Positions 16,217 to 24,900 of a DNA stretch of 64,000 nt are shown one piece after another. Each line of letters begins with the position of its first letter. Positions within the stretch are counted from its first letter, which is position 1. The notes under the pieces were generated by a model that saw only the letters and a program-made list of their open reading frames with translations, was not told where the DNA came from and did not search any database. The stretch is from Cerina litoralis (GTDB lineage: Bacteria > Bacteroidota > Bacteroidia > Flavobacteriales > Flavobacteriaceae). The DNA lies in NCBI GenBank assembly GCA_022008415.1, contig JAIRBC010000005.1, forward strand, positions 62,001 to 126,000. The letters run 5' to 3'. The translations under genes and the position numbers were made by a program.

Positions 16217-18745
16217 ATGCCTGTAAAAAACTTTGACATCAAGGGGCTGACTTCCGAGGAAGTGCTTCGTGCCAGGGAGGCCCACGGAAAAAACACCTTG
16301 GAGGGAAAAAAGGCCCACGGATTGTTAGATGCCCTAAAAAGCCTTGTCAAAGAGCCGATGGTCATTCTACTGCTCGTCGCGTCTACCATTTATTTTATCA
16401 GTGGAAGCGTAGGCGATGGTATTTTTATGGCCGCGGCAATAGTTCTCGTATCCGCTATTTCATTGTATCAAGACGGGAAGAGCCAAAACGCACTCGAAAG
16501 ATTGAAAGACTTCACCCGGCCCAAATGCAAGGTCATCCGCAATGCCGAGGTCGTGGAAATCAATAGCGAAGAGGTTGTACTCGGTGATAGTCTAATGGTA
16601 GAAGAAGGCGCTACGATTGCCGCCGATGGCGAAATCGTACACTCCAACGATTTTTCGGTCAACGAGTCCATTCTTACCGGGGAGTCGTTACCTGCCTACA
16701 AGGACAGCACAAAAGAAGATCGCACCATTTACAAAGGAACCACGGTTGCCAGCGGACTGGCCATCGCCACGGTTACGGCCATAGGCAACGCCACCCAACT
16801 GGGGAAAATCGGGAAAAGCCTGGAAGACATTCAAGAAGAGAAGACTCCCCTAGAGCGACAGATCAACGCGTTCGTAAAGAAAATGGTGGTGGCCGGTGCC
16901 TTCGTTTTTGTTATCGTTTGGGGTATCAACTTCTATAATTCGCGTGATGTGTTAGACAGTTTACTAAAAGCACTTACGTTGGCGATGTCCATTTTACCCG
17001 AAGAAATTCCAGTTGCCTTTACAACTTTTATGGCTTTGGGATCTTATAGGTTAATGAAAATGGGTATCGTAGTAAAACAAATCAAAGCGGTGGAAACCTT
17101 GGGAAGCGCCACCGTCATTTGTTCCGATAAAACGGGGACGATTACAGAAAACAAGATGGCCCTAACCAAGGTTTATTCCCTTTCCTCCAACAAAATAGTC
17201 GATATTAAAAATCCGTTAGGGAAATCGGAAAAGGAACTGGTCCGTTCGGCGATGTGGGCTAGTGAGCCCATTCCCTTCGACCCCATGGAAGTGGCCCTGC
17301 ACGATGCCTACGAAAAGATCACCCAAAAAGATGAAAGGCCAGATTACCAAATGGTACACGAATATCCCTTGGGAGGAGAACCTCCCATGATGACACACCT
17401 GTTTGAAAATACCATAGGGCAAAGGATCATCGCCGCCAAAGGGGCACCGGAGGCGCTGATGGCAGTATCTAACCTTTCCGACGACGAAATAAATAAAATT
17501 GAGGAGGCCATTGACCTGCTTGCCACGGATGGATATCGGGTATTGGGAGTTGGTACGACCCATTTTAAGGGCACGGACTACCCCAAAAATCAGCAGGATT
17601 TTAATTTCGTTTTCATGGGGATCATTGCCTTTTACGATCCGCCAAAAAAGAATATCCAATCGGTTTTTAATTCGTTCCACGATGCGGGTATCAAGGTCAA
17701 GATCGTCACTGGGGACAACGCTGCGACCACCGACGCCATTGCTCGGGAAATTGGATTTAGGGGTTGTGAAAAAAGCATTTCCGGGGATGAACTGATGCCC
17801 CTGACCCAAACCGAATTATCCCAGCGGGTGCAGACCACCAACCTCTTTACCCGAATGTTTCCGAAGGCGAAATTAAAAATTATCAATGCCCTAAAGGCCA
17901 ATCGAGAAATCGTGGCCATGATCGGGGACGGTGTAAACGATGCCCCAGCTCTTAAAGCGGCCCACATCGGTATCGCCATGGGAAAGAAGGGTACGGAAAT
18001 AGCAAAAGAAGCTGCCTTGTTGGTCCTGTTAAAAGACGACCTTGGGGATATGGTCGTTGCCGTAGCCATGGGGAGGCGCATCTATACCAACCTAAAAAAA
18101 GCCATCCAGTACATTATTTCCATTCACATCCCGATCATCCTAACGGTATTTATCCCTCTGGTCCTATGGTGGCCCTTTCCAAATATATTTTCACCAGTGC
18201 ACGTTATCTTTTTTGAGTTGATAATGGGGCCCACCTGTAGTATCATCTACGAAAACGAACCCATGGAAAAAGATATCATGACCCGTCCGCCCCGACCAAT
18301 AAGTGCCACTTTTTTTAATTGGAGGGAATTGGCCACTAGCGTGTTTCAAGGATTACTAATTACCGCAGGAACCCTATCGGCCTATCAATATGCGGTACTT
18401 CAAGGATCCGATGAGGCTACCACCCGAACCGTGGTCTTCATTACCCTAATTACAGCAAATATTGCGTTAACTTTGGTAAACCGATCCTTTAAGTATTCCA
18501 TTCTCACTACGATAAAATACAAAAACAATTTAGTGCCATTGATTATTGCGATTACCGTAGCATTGACTGGATTGCTGCTTTTTATACCGCCCTTGACCCA
18601 TTTTTTTGAATTAAAAACGTTGGATGTTCACCAAATCCTAGTCGCTACAGGAATTGGATTTTTTTCGGTCATCTGGTACGAAGTGGTCAAATGGAGGAAG
18701 CGGGTACGGGAGCGGAACGAAAAGTTTTGCGCCCGACTGATATAA
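16217..18745 (+). CDS. P-type (P2-like) cation-translocating ATPase
   Basis: An 842-residue inner membrane pump. The phosphorylation motif DKTGTIT starts at Asp304, the hinge GDGVNDAP at about 570-577, and the actuator loop reads LTGES. The M4 motif is PEEIPVAF, close to the PEGLP of Ca2+ ATPases. The N-terminal cation ATPase domain (SEEVLRAREAHGKNTLE) and C-terminal six-segment region support the P2 group, so Ca2+, Mg2+ or a related cation is likely; the ion is not certain. A USP gene follows 58 nt downstream, and a Crp/Fnr-like box for that gene overlaps the stop codon of this one. Confidence 0.9.
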   Translation: MPVKNFDIKGLTSEEVLRAREAHGKNTLEGKKAHGLLDALKSLVKEPMVILLLVASTIYFISGSVGDGIFMAAAIVLVSAISLYQDGKSQNALERLKDFTRPKCKVIRNAEVVEINSEEVVLGDSLMVEEGATIAADGEIVHSNDFSVNESILTGESLPAYKDSTKEDRTIYKGTTVASGLAIATVTAIGNATQLGKIGKSLEDIQEEKTPLERQINAFVKKMVVAGAFVFVIVWGINFYNSRDVLDSLLKALTLAMSILPEEIPVAFTTFMALGSYRLMKMGIVVKQIKAVETLGSATVICSDKTGTITENKMALTKVYSLSSNKIVDIKNPLGKSEKELVRSAMWASEPIPFDPMEVALHDAYEKITQKDERPDYQMVHEYPLGGEPPMMTHLFENTIGQRIIAAKGAPEALMAVSNLSDDEINKIEEAIDLLATDGYRVLGVGTTHFKGTDYPKNQQDFNFVFMGIIAFYDPPKKNIQSVFNSFHDAGIKVKIVTGDNAATTDAIAREIGFRGCEKSISGDELMPLTQTELSQRVQTTNLFTRMFPKAKLKIINALKANREIVAMIGDGVNDAPALKAAHIGIAMGKKGTEIAKEAALLVLLKDDLGDMVVAVAMGRRIYTNLKKAIQYIISIHIPIILTVFIPLVLWWPFPNIFSPVHVIFFELIMGPTCSIIYENEPMEKDIMTRPPRPISATFFNWRELATSVFQGLLITAGTLSAYQYAVLQGSDEATTRTVVFITLITANIALTLVNRSFKYSILTTIKYKNNLVPLIIAITVALTGLLLFIPPLTHFFELKTLDVHQILVATGIGFFSVIWYEVVKWRKRVRERNEKFCARLI

Positions 18746-18780
18746 ATCATGGTATATGCAAACTTATACCCCTTAATTTG
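18738..18780 (+). promoter_or_regulatory. Crp/Fnr-type box and -7 element for USP gene
   Basis: TGATATAAATCA (18738-18749), within ACTGAT...ATCATGG, is followed after exactly 23 nt by TTAATTTG (18773-18780; one base off TAnnTTTG). The box overlaps the end of the ATPase gene. The same layout recurs at 23706, 29068, 40148 and 42368. Confidence 0.55.
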
Positions 18781-18803
18781 GGATTCATATAATTAGATGT
18801 ACC

Positions 18804-19640
18804 ATGAAAAAAATACTCGTTCCCGTAGATTTCTCGGAAAGTTCCGAAAATGCCCTTGAAGTAGCGGCGACCTTGGCCAAAAAACATAATGCCGAAATTC
18901 TTGTGCTGCACATGCTCGGGTTATCAGAAGCGGTGATAACCAAGGATGCTACCCAGGAATTCTTTGAAGCGAAGTACTATTTAAAATTGGCCAAAAAGCG
19001 TTTTGATATGTTCTTGGACAGGCCATGGCTTAAGGATATCAAGATTACTCAAACGGTACAGAACTATATAATTTTCGGGGAGATCAACAACGTGGCCAAA
19101 GAGCGCGATATTGACTTGATCGTGATGGGTTCCCATGGCACTAGTGGGCTGAGCGATATTTTTGTGGGCTCGAATACTGAAAAAGTGGTACGCACTTCCG
19201 AGGTGCCTGTATTGGTAATCAAAGAAAGAAGCGAGCATTTTAAATTGAGAAGCATGGTATTTGGTTATGACTTTGAACAAAAAAGTCTTCAAGCCTATAA
19301 AAATCTTCTCTCCTTTTGCGAGGTATTGCAGGTAGACCTGCATCTTGTGTATGTTAACCTGCACGGGGTTAAATTTTTGAGTTCGGAAGAAATGAAAGAA
19401 AAAATCAATGAATTCTATAACTTTGCCAACCTGGGTAAACCCGATGCCATCCCACAGGTAACCTATATTTGCGATTATTCGGTGGAAAAAGGAATTTATT
19501 ACCATGCCGAAGAAATCGACGCCGACGCAATTACCGTTATTACTAATGGTCGGAGCGGACTCGCGCATTTCTTTAAAGGCAGTATAGGCGAGAAAATTGC
19601 CAACCGGGCCAGCCTGCCCGTGCTTACCCTTAAGGTTTAA
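18804..19640 (+). CDS. Universal stress protein, tandem UspA domains
   Basis: A 278-residue cytosolic protein of two UspA folds. The first opens MKKILVPVDFSESSENALEVA and carries the ATP-binding loop GSHGTSGLSDIFVGSNTEKVV at about residues 109-129. The second (about 150-278) is more diverged and ends ITNGRSGLAHFFKGSIGEKIANRASLPVLTL, with a comparable loop. Such proteins act in starvation, low-oxygen and general stress survival. It is one of four tandem USPs in the window, at least three of which share an upstream Fnr-like box. Confidence 0.92.
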   Translation: MKKILVPVDFSESSENALEVAATLAKKHNAEILVLHMLGLSEAVITKDATQEFFEAKYYLKLAKKRFDMFLDRPWLKDIKITQTVQNYIIFGEINNVAKERDIDLIVMGSHGTSGLSDIFVGSNTEKVVRTSEVPVLVIKERSEHFKLRSMVFGYDFEQKSLQAYKNLLSFCEVLQVDLHLVYVNLHGVKFLSSEEMKEKINEFYNFANLGKPDAIPQVTYICDYSVEKGIYYHAEEIDADAITVITNGRSGLAHFFKGSIGEKIANRASLPVLTLKV

Positions 19641-19652
19641 AAAAGGCATATA

Positions 19653-19850
19653 TTACTCCCCTTTGGGGGATTTTACGAACATATTGAACAACAATCCTCC
19701 CATCAATCCCCCATACAGGGTACTGTTCAAGGGTTTGGAGGTTATGGGACATGTGCCGCTGATACATCCCACTTCAACATAATAAAAATAACCCGCTACC
19801 ATACCTATTAGTATGCCCGTTATCGTTAATATTATTCCTTTTCGTGTCAT
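19653..19850 (-). CDS. DUF6132 family small membrane protein
   Basis: A 65-residue protein with two membrane segments and the diagnostic GCISGTCPITSKPLNS between them (Cys29, Cys34). This cysteine-containing family is regularly found with rhodanese genes, as here. It is the last gene of the minus-strand sulfur cluster. A role in sulfane sulfur handling or transport is inferred only from context. Confidence 0.75.
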   Translation of the reverse strand: MTRKGIILTITGILIGMVAGYFYYVEVGCISGTCPITSKPLNSTLYGGLMGGLLFNMFVKSPKGE

Positions 19851-19920
19851 TAATTCGTTGCTTTATTTGTTCCGCCCTTTTCATCCTCGGAAGCGACCAA
19901 TATTTTAAAACCAGCTTTAT

Positions 19921-21279
19921 TTATTTGCGCAGACTTGGAGTTTGATATTCATTGACACGATCGCCCAAATCAAATACCTGGGTGTCTTTTAGTTTCCCCG
20001 CCACAATACTACTGCCAGCTGCGCTTCTATATCCCCCGGCACAATGCACTACTACAGGTTTGGAAGTTGGAACCTGATCGATGGATTCCCTTAATTCGTT
20101 CAAGGGAATGTTGATCGCGTTATCAAAAATCCTTCCTTCCCTTACCTCGCTCCTATTCCTGATATCCAATATGGTATAGCGCTCTTGGTGTTCTTTAAAA
20201 TCGAAAAAATCCATGTTCGTGGAGGATTCCAAGGAGTTGTTCGCCAAGGTCATAACCTTCTGCACCTGGGCCTCATAGCCTATCTTAGCGATTCGTTCTA
20301 GAACGGGATGGATGTTTTTTACGCTATCGACCACGAGATAAAACCGCTCTTGTGGTTTAATAATAGACCCGAGCCACGTCTCGATCTTATCATCCTCGTT
20401 CCGCGACATGATGTTTATACTATTGGGCAAGCGGTTCTTTTTAAAAAACTTCTCGTCCCTTGTATCCACCACGGGAAAGTCTTTCCCGACACGCCCCACA
20501 TTTGCGCGGAATGGCACTTTTGAAATACTGCTCGCCAAATTAACCGCTCCTCTTTTGTTGATCGCTACATCATACCCAAAGTATGCCGGTATAAAAGGCT
20601 GATCGTTCAGGAGGTGGTTTACAAATTCTGCTTCTGACAGATTTTTAAACGCCCAGTTAACCACGCGTTCGTTGCCCAAAGTACTGGACGACTCACCGCC
20701 CAAATTGGAGCCACAGAGCGATCCGGCTCCGTGTGCGGGATAGACCCAGGTATCGTCGGGCAAATGCGAATACTTGTTTTGGATCGTATGGTACATACTG
20801 GCCGCCATTTCTTCTCTTTTAGCCTTCATATTGCCCACTTTCTCGCGTAGGTCTGGCCGCCCTACATCCCCAACGAACAACGTATCACCGGTGAACATCG
20901 CCTTTTTTCCTTGTTTGTCCGTTGCGATTACGGTAATACTATCGGGAGAATGACCAGGAGTATTGATAGCTTCAAAAAACAAATCTCCCATGATAAACGA
21001 ATCACCGTCGTCGAATGCTTTGTGGGGATAGTCGGCACCCAACAATTTGCTCGCGTAAATAGTAGCTCCGGTCTCCTCATAGATCTGCAAATGGCTGCTT
21101 ACAAAATCGGCATGGGGGTGGGTTTCAAATACCGCGACAATTTCCGCATTGTTCTCCTCGGCAAACCCATAATAGGGCATGGGATCTCTTGCGGGATCTA
21201 CCAATGCCATTTTTCCTTCACTTAGAATGGCATAGGAATAGTGTGCCAAAGGTTTGTCTTCAAATTGTTTAATCGTCAT
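19921..21279 (-). CDS. MBL-fold hydrolase fused to rhodanese domains
   Basis: A 452-residue cytosolic protein. The metallo-beta-lactamase domain (about 1-215) has HPHADFVSSH as its HxHxDxxxxH iron/zinc site and the later GDTLFVGDVGRPDL. It is followed by a rhodanese-like domain without a catalytic Cys (about 260-345) and an active one (about 360-452) with the loop HCAGGYRSA. The order matches persulfide dioxygenase-rhodanese fusions, which oxidise glutathione or low-molecular-weight persulfides to sulfite. Together with its neighbours it points to sulfide or persulfide detoxification. Confidence 0.88.
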   Translation of the reverse strand: MTIKQFEDKPLAHYSYAILSEGKMALVDPARDPMPYYGFAEENNAEIVAVFETHPHADFVSSHLQIYEETGATIYASKLLGADYPHKAFDDGDSFIMGDLFFEAINTPGHSPDSITVIATDKQGKKAMFTGDTLFVGDVGRPDLREKVGNMKAKREEMAASMYHTIQNKYSHLPDDTWVYPAHGAGSLCGSNLGGESSSTLGNERVVNWAFKNLSEAEFVNHLLNDQPFIPAYFGYDVAINKRGAVNLASSISKVPFRANVGRVGKDFPVVDTRDEKFFKKNRLPNSINIMSRNEDDKIETWLGSIIKPQERFYLVVDSVKNIHPVLERIAKIGYEAQVQKVMTLANNSLESSTNMDFFDFKEHQERYTILDIRNRSEVREGRIFDNAINIPLNELRESIDQVPTSKPVVVHCAGGYRSAAGSSIVAGKLKDTQVFDLGDRVNEYQTPSLRK

Positions 21280-21318
21280 AGTCTACGTTTTTAAATGCTA
21301 TATCATCAAAGTACACAA

Positions 21319-21336
21319 TAAGGCCATGTGGCCTTA
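21319..21336. repeat. Perfect inverted repeat upstream of the MBL-rhodanese gene
   Basis: TAAGGCC-ATGT-GGCCTTA, a 7-bp stem with a 4-nt loop, in the 85-nt gap between the DUF2892 and MBL-rhodanese genes. There is no T-run after it. It may be an operator or a weak hairpin. Confidence 0.5.
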
Positions 21337-21364
21337 GATCTTCACTATTTAAAGTTAATGAATC

Positions 21365-21568
21365 CTAGCGCTTTTTGCAGGTACTTGTTCCAAACAAAGC
21401 GTAAAGAGGGCAAAAGCTGATAAAACTTGTTATTAGGAAAATCACCGCCAAGGTCATTAAAACGTACGCAAGCGTTCCCTGGACAATTCCATTATACCAG
21501 AGCAGTGCAACCACACCTGCCAATAATACCCGAATTATCCTATCGGTCGAACCCATGTTTTTTTTCAT
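21365..21568 (-). CDS. DUF2892 (YgaP-like transmembrane) protein
   Basis: A 67-residue protein with two membrane segments. The opening KKNMGSTDRIIRVLLAG and the C-terminal SFCPLYALFGTSTCKK are the usual DUF2892 pattern. In E. coli YgaP the same membrane domain follows a rhodanese domain; here it is a separate gene in a rhodanese cluster. Two C-terminal cysteines are kept. It is probably an inner membrane partner in sulfur transfer, inferred from context. Confidence 0.8.
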   Translation of the reverse strand: MKKNMGSTDRIIRVLLAGVVALLWYNGIVQGTLAYVLMTLAVIFLITSFISFCPLYALFGTSTCKKR

Positions 21569-21657
21569 TTTATTTGTTTTTAGTTATTTAATAATTTACT
21601 TGTTCCCATTGAACTCATGCAGCTTTCGGAAATCGATTTGACTTAGACATTAGCCCA

Positions 21658-22269
21658 TTACTCGGTTGCTTTTTGGTCAAAAACAATGGCCCAAATACCC
21701 CGGACTTCGTTTTCATTGTACCCGATCGCCATATCGGAGGGATATAACTCTTGCAGCTTGGCCATAGTTACTGGCTTTACCTGTTCCCCCGGCATTCCAT
21801 GGCATTGCAGGCACATGGTATTGGTAACAATGGGGGAGTAAAAGTGTACCTGACGGCCTTCGGTTTTCACAATGGGATCAATTTTAGAGCCAGAGGCTAC
21901 ATCTTGCTTAAAATCTTCTATATATCCCAGTTCCTCGGCGTTGGCTTTGTTCATAGGATTTCGGGGTTTATCTGAAACCCTTTTGATACGCGCATGATGA
22001 ACAACGGCCATGCTATCCGTCAATGGATATGCCTGTATGTTGCAAAATTCCAATGCTCCCAAAGTGCCTTCTTTTTGGATTGCACCCATCAGGTTTTTGC
22101 CCAGTTCGGCCTGGGTTGTGTTTGCGTATTTTAAACCGATCTCCTCGTAGTCTTTCAAAGAAATAGCGGTACTTGATGTCTCTTTGTCCGACTTGGATTT
22201 TTCCTTGCATCCGCTGGGATAAAGCAGCCCAACAAACAAGATCAACGATATAATTTTAGTTGTTTTCAT
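21658..22269 (-). CDS. DUF3365 haem-binding lipoprotein (Tll0287-like)
   Basis: A 203-residue predicted lipoprotein. The signal ends at a Cys (LYPSGC), and the mature part has a DUF3365 fold with the c-type haem motif CLQCH at about residues 155-159 (TNTMCLQCHGMPG). Members are periplasmic PAS-like haem proteins. It is in line with rhodanese genes on the same strand, which suggests a redox or sensing role in sulfur metabolism. The axial ligand besides the motif His cannot be assigned from the sequence. Confidence 0.82.
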   Translation of the reverse strand: MKTTKIISLILFVGLLYPSGCKEKSKSDKETSSTAISLKDYEEIGLKYANTTQAELGKNLMGAIQKEGTLGALEFCNIQAYPLTDSMAVVHHARIKRVSDKPRNPMNKANAEELGYIEDFKQDVASGSKIDPIVKTEGRQVHFYSPIVTNTMCLQCHGMPGEQVKPVTMAKLQELYPSDMAIGYNENEVRGIWAIVFDQKATE

Positions 22270-22326
22270 TTGCCCGTTCTTTAATGGAATAATTAGAGTA
22301 CAACAGCTTTTTATTTCGGGTGCCCC

Positions 22327-22671
22327 TTATTTCCAATGCATATAACCACCTCTTAAATCGAAAATCTGCGTAAATCCCATATCTATCAAGCGTTTGGCCG
22401 CTTTATGGCTCCTAGAACCCGAACGACAATAGAGGTAAACAGGTTCTTCCTTGTTCATTTTTTCAAAGGATCTTTCAAAATTGGATCGGTTGAAAAAATC
22501 GATATTGACGGCATTTTTGATGTGCCCTCCCCTATATTCATCAGAGGTCCGCACATCTACCAATTGTACCTTATTTCCCGTTATGGCCTTGGAATAGGTG
22601 TTTGTATCCAGTAATTTTATTTTATCGGAGGTATCCCTTTTTGTTCCGAACAGGGCGCTTAAAAATGACAT
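22327..22671 (-). CDS. Rhodanese-like sulfurtransferase
   Basis: A single-domain 114-residue rhodanese with the active loop CRSGSRS (Cys81) in VYLYCRSGSRSHKAAKRL, and the typical LVDVRTSDEYRGGHIKNAVNI. No signal peptide is evident, so it is probably cytosolic. It transfers sulfane sulfur from persulfides or thiosulfate. It is the first gene of the sulfur series after the regulator and carries a Crp-type box 23 nt upstream of its -7 element. Confidence 0.9.
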   Translation of the reverse strand: MSFLSALFGTKRDTSDKIKLLDTNTYSKAITGNKVQLVDVRTSDEYRGGHIKNAVNIDFFNRSNFERSFEKMNKEEPVYLYCRSGSRSHKAAKRLIDMGFTQIFDLRGGYMHWK

Positions 22672-22727
22672 AGTATGTATTTCTTGGGTTAGATCTTATT
22701 GGTAATTAAACCTTGTATTATTGGTCG

Positions 22728-22770
22728 CAAAACTAAGTCGAACAAAATACATCTACAGTAACATAGGTTA
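22728..22770 (-). promoter_or_regulatory. Crp-type activated promoter of the rhodanese gene
   Basis: On the minus strand, TAGTTTTG (22728-22735) fits TAnnTTTG. TAACCTATGTTA (22759-22770; TAACATAGGTTA on the plus strand, inside GTAAC-ATAG-GTTAC) lies exactly 23 nt upstream. The arrangement is identical to that of the tolC-like promoter at 1537-1579. Confidence 0.6.
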
Positions 22771-22824
22771 CACAATTATACGCTTTCCAAGTGAAAATTG
22801 GGCTTTATACTTGAGACGGTTGTT

Positions 22825-23457
22825 CTACAGATCGATAATGTCTATAAAGTTTCGGTTTAGTTTAATCTTTCCCCTATTTTCCAATGTTTTTAGCAAGCGG
22901 GAAACCACCACACGGGAGGTGTGCAGATCATAGGCAATTTGTTGATGGGTACTCTGTATCCGATCATTGCCGGTTATCCTCGCCTTGTCCTTGAGGTGCT
23001 TATATAGACGCTGGTCCATATTTAAAAAAGCGATACTATCTATGGTTTCGAACATCTCGTTGAGGCGACCTTGATAACTGTTCAGCACAAAATGCCTCCA
23101 GGAGGTATATTTGGCCATCCACTCCTCCATTTTCTGTACGGGGACCATGATTACCTCGACATCGGTCTCGGCTAGGGCCCTGACTTCACTTTGGGATTGT
23201 TCCATACAACAATTCAGGGTCATTGCACAGGTATCCCCAATTTCCAAAAAGTAGAGCAGTAGTTCGTCCCCGTTATTATCTTCCCGGAGTACTTTTATAA
23301 CCCCGGAGAGCAGTAAGGGCATGGAGTTAATATATTCCCCGATTTCCATCAGTTTGGACCCTTCGGCAATATTCTTGACCACTCCGACTTGATCGATTTC
23401 TTTTAAAAGGGAATCTTCAAGAATAGGCCCGTAGATATCCAAAAGTTCATTTTTCAT
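22825..23457 (-). CDS. Crp/Fnr family transcriptional regulator (sulfur cluster)
   Basis: A 210-residue regulator with an N-terminal cyclic-nucleotide-binding-like barrel (about 20-115), a dimer helix and a C-terminal winged helix whose recognition helix reads TSRVVVSRLLKTLEN. Cys residues occur together (NCCMEQ), so thiol or persulfide sensing is possible, though no Fnr-type four-Cys iron-sulfur set is seen. It lies directly upstream of the rhodanese gene, and a GTAAC-n4-GTTAC box between them is a good candidate for its operator. Confidence 0.88.
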   Translation of the reverse strand: MKNELLDIYGPILEDSLLKEIDQVGVVKNIAEGSKLMEIGEYINSMPLLLSGVIKVLREDNNGDELLLYFLEIGDTCAMTLNCCMEQSQSEVRALAETDVEVIMVPVQKMEEWMAKYTSWRHFVLNSYQGRLNEMFETIDSIAFLNMDQRLYKHLKDKARITGNDRIQSTHQQIAYDLHTSRVVVSRLLKTLENRGKIKLNRNFIDIIDL

Positions 23458-23499
23458 TGCAATTTTTTAATTCCTTCAAGATACAAATTAGACATTAGA

Positions 23500-23673
23500 C
23501 GTGGGTTTTTGGATATAGAACTGTTTAAAATTTTTCTATTTGCTAAAAAAGCGTTCGGTTTACAGTCACCGTTGCCCTCCGCTTTTACATCGTCGTTTAA
23601 TAAAGCCTCCGAACAATTTAACTTCACCAAAGATCCCAAATTTGACCACGAGTATTCACTTATATCGTTCTAA
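23500..23673 (+). pseudogene. Possible 3' coding remnant, unrecognised
   Basis: An open stretch without a start codon ends in TAA at 23671-23673. Its translation contains FAKKAFGLQSPLPSAF and ends DPKFDHEYSLISF. The composition looks coding, but the family is not recognised and the frame runs antisense into the Crp/Fnr start. The rest of the 325-nt gap (23458-23782) holds only the ROK promoter region. Confidence 0.2.
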
Positions 23674-23703
23674 ACAAAATTAAGGTTAGGTTTTGGCGGG
23701 AAA

Positions 23704-23748
23704 TATGACAATGGTCATACCCCACTTAGAAATGGTGCCCTAATATTG
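23704..23748 (+). promoter_or_regulatory. Palindromic Crp/Fnr-type box and -7 element of ROK gene
   Basis: TATGAC-AATG-GTCATA (23704-23719) is a perfect inverted repeat whose core TGACAATGGTCA (23706-23717) fits TGAYnnnnRTCA. TAATATTG (23741-23748; one base off TAnnTTTG) follows after exactly 23 nt, the same spacing as at four other genes. Confidence 0.5.
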
Positions 23749-23782
23749 AATATCAGTAGAATACTTTGTAAATTAGCTCAAT

Positions 23783-24739
23783 ATGGATCTAGTAGCAGGA
23801 ATAGACATCGGTGGCACAAAGACCAAGATCGGACTGGTGGATTGCGATGGCAAAAGCCATGAACAACTTTTTTTCAGGACACGGGATTTCGATAATTTAG
23901 ATCATTTTTTGGACCGTATAGTAGCCGGTATCGAAGAACTTAAGGCAAAATTTGGGTCGGACGTCAACCTTATAGGATGTGGTATCGGTGCGCCCAACGC
24001 ATCGAGCCGGAAGGGAACGATAGAAAATGCCGCCAACCTAAAATGGAAAGGATCGGTGCCCATTTTGGCAAAGTTGAAGCAACGTATCGATGTCCCTATG
24101 CGGATTATGAACGATGCCAGTGCAGCCGCCTTGGGCGAAATGCTCTTCGGTAACGCCAAGGGTATGTCCGATTTTATCGCAATCACCTTGGGTACTGGCT
24201 TCGGGGCGGGCATTGTCGCCAACGGAAAGCTGATTGAGGGTTATGACGGATTTGCGGGCGAACTCGGCCATGTGGACATGACCTTGGGCGATGGTCGGTT
24301 GACGGGCCTTAACGTCCGGGGCGGACTGGAAGCCTACGTATCTGCCACGGGGCTAAAGCGAACAATCCTATATATGTTGTGCAAATACTTGGACGAAAGT
24401 CGGTTTCGGGGCATCGCCTACAACGACCTACACGGGGAGGACATCACTAAAGCCGCCGAAGAGGGCGATCCCATTGCCTTAAAGGCCTTCGACTACACAG
24501 CGGATATCCTGGGGCTGGCCATGGCGAATTTTACGGCCTTCTCACAACCCGAAGCTTTCTTCCTGATGGGCGGCCTTGTCAACAGTGGAAAATGGATCAT
24601 GGATCCCATGAAGACCTATTTTGAAAATTATTTATTGGAAGTTTACAAGGGGAAGGTAAAAATACTCGTTTCTGGTATGGAAGGGAAAACAGCGGCCATT
24701 GCTGGTGCTGCTGCGCTTATTTGGGAGGGAAGGCAGTAG
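23783..24739 (+). CDS. ROK family sugar kinase/regulator-like protein without the zinc motif
   Basis: A 318-residue cytosolic protein of the ROK group. The phosphate 1 motif GIDIGGTKTKIG starts at residue 6, the catalytic Asp lies in MNDASAAALGE, and GTGFGAGIV and GELGHVDM (conserved His) are present. The usual zinc-binding CxCGxxGCLE reads RLTGLNVRGGLEAY, with every cysteine lost. No DNA-binding domain is attached, so sugar kinase activity is the default reading, with glucose or a hexosamine as substrate. It has a Fnr-like box upstream. Confidence 0.85.
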   Translation: MDLVAGIDIGGTKTKIGLVDCDGKSHEQLFFRTRDFDNLDHFLDRIVAGIEELKAKFGSDVNLIGCGIGAPNASSRKGTIENAANLKWKGSVPILAKLKQRIDVPMRIMNDASAAALGEMLFGNAKGMSDFIAITLGTGFGAGIVANGKLIEGYDGFAGELGHVDMTLGDGRLTGLNVRGGLEAYVSATGLKRTILYMLCKYLDESRFRGIAYNDLHGEDITKAAEEGDPIALKAFDYTADILGLAMANFTAFSQPEAFFLMGGLVNSGKWIMDPMKTYFENYLLEVYKGKVKILVSGMEGKTAAIAGAAALIWEGRQ

Positions 24740-24900
24740 GGAAAAGGAAATATTGGGTCACAATTAATAAACCTGAAACCCAAACTCTTGTCTTAAGGTC
24801 ATGGATTTTTTTACAAATTGATTTGGAAAGCTCAGCTGGATTGTAGCTTCCAGACAGACTCATGCCTGCCGTTAGGGCAATAAAAGGGAATCCGCTAAAA

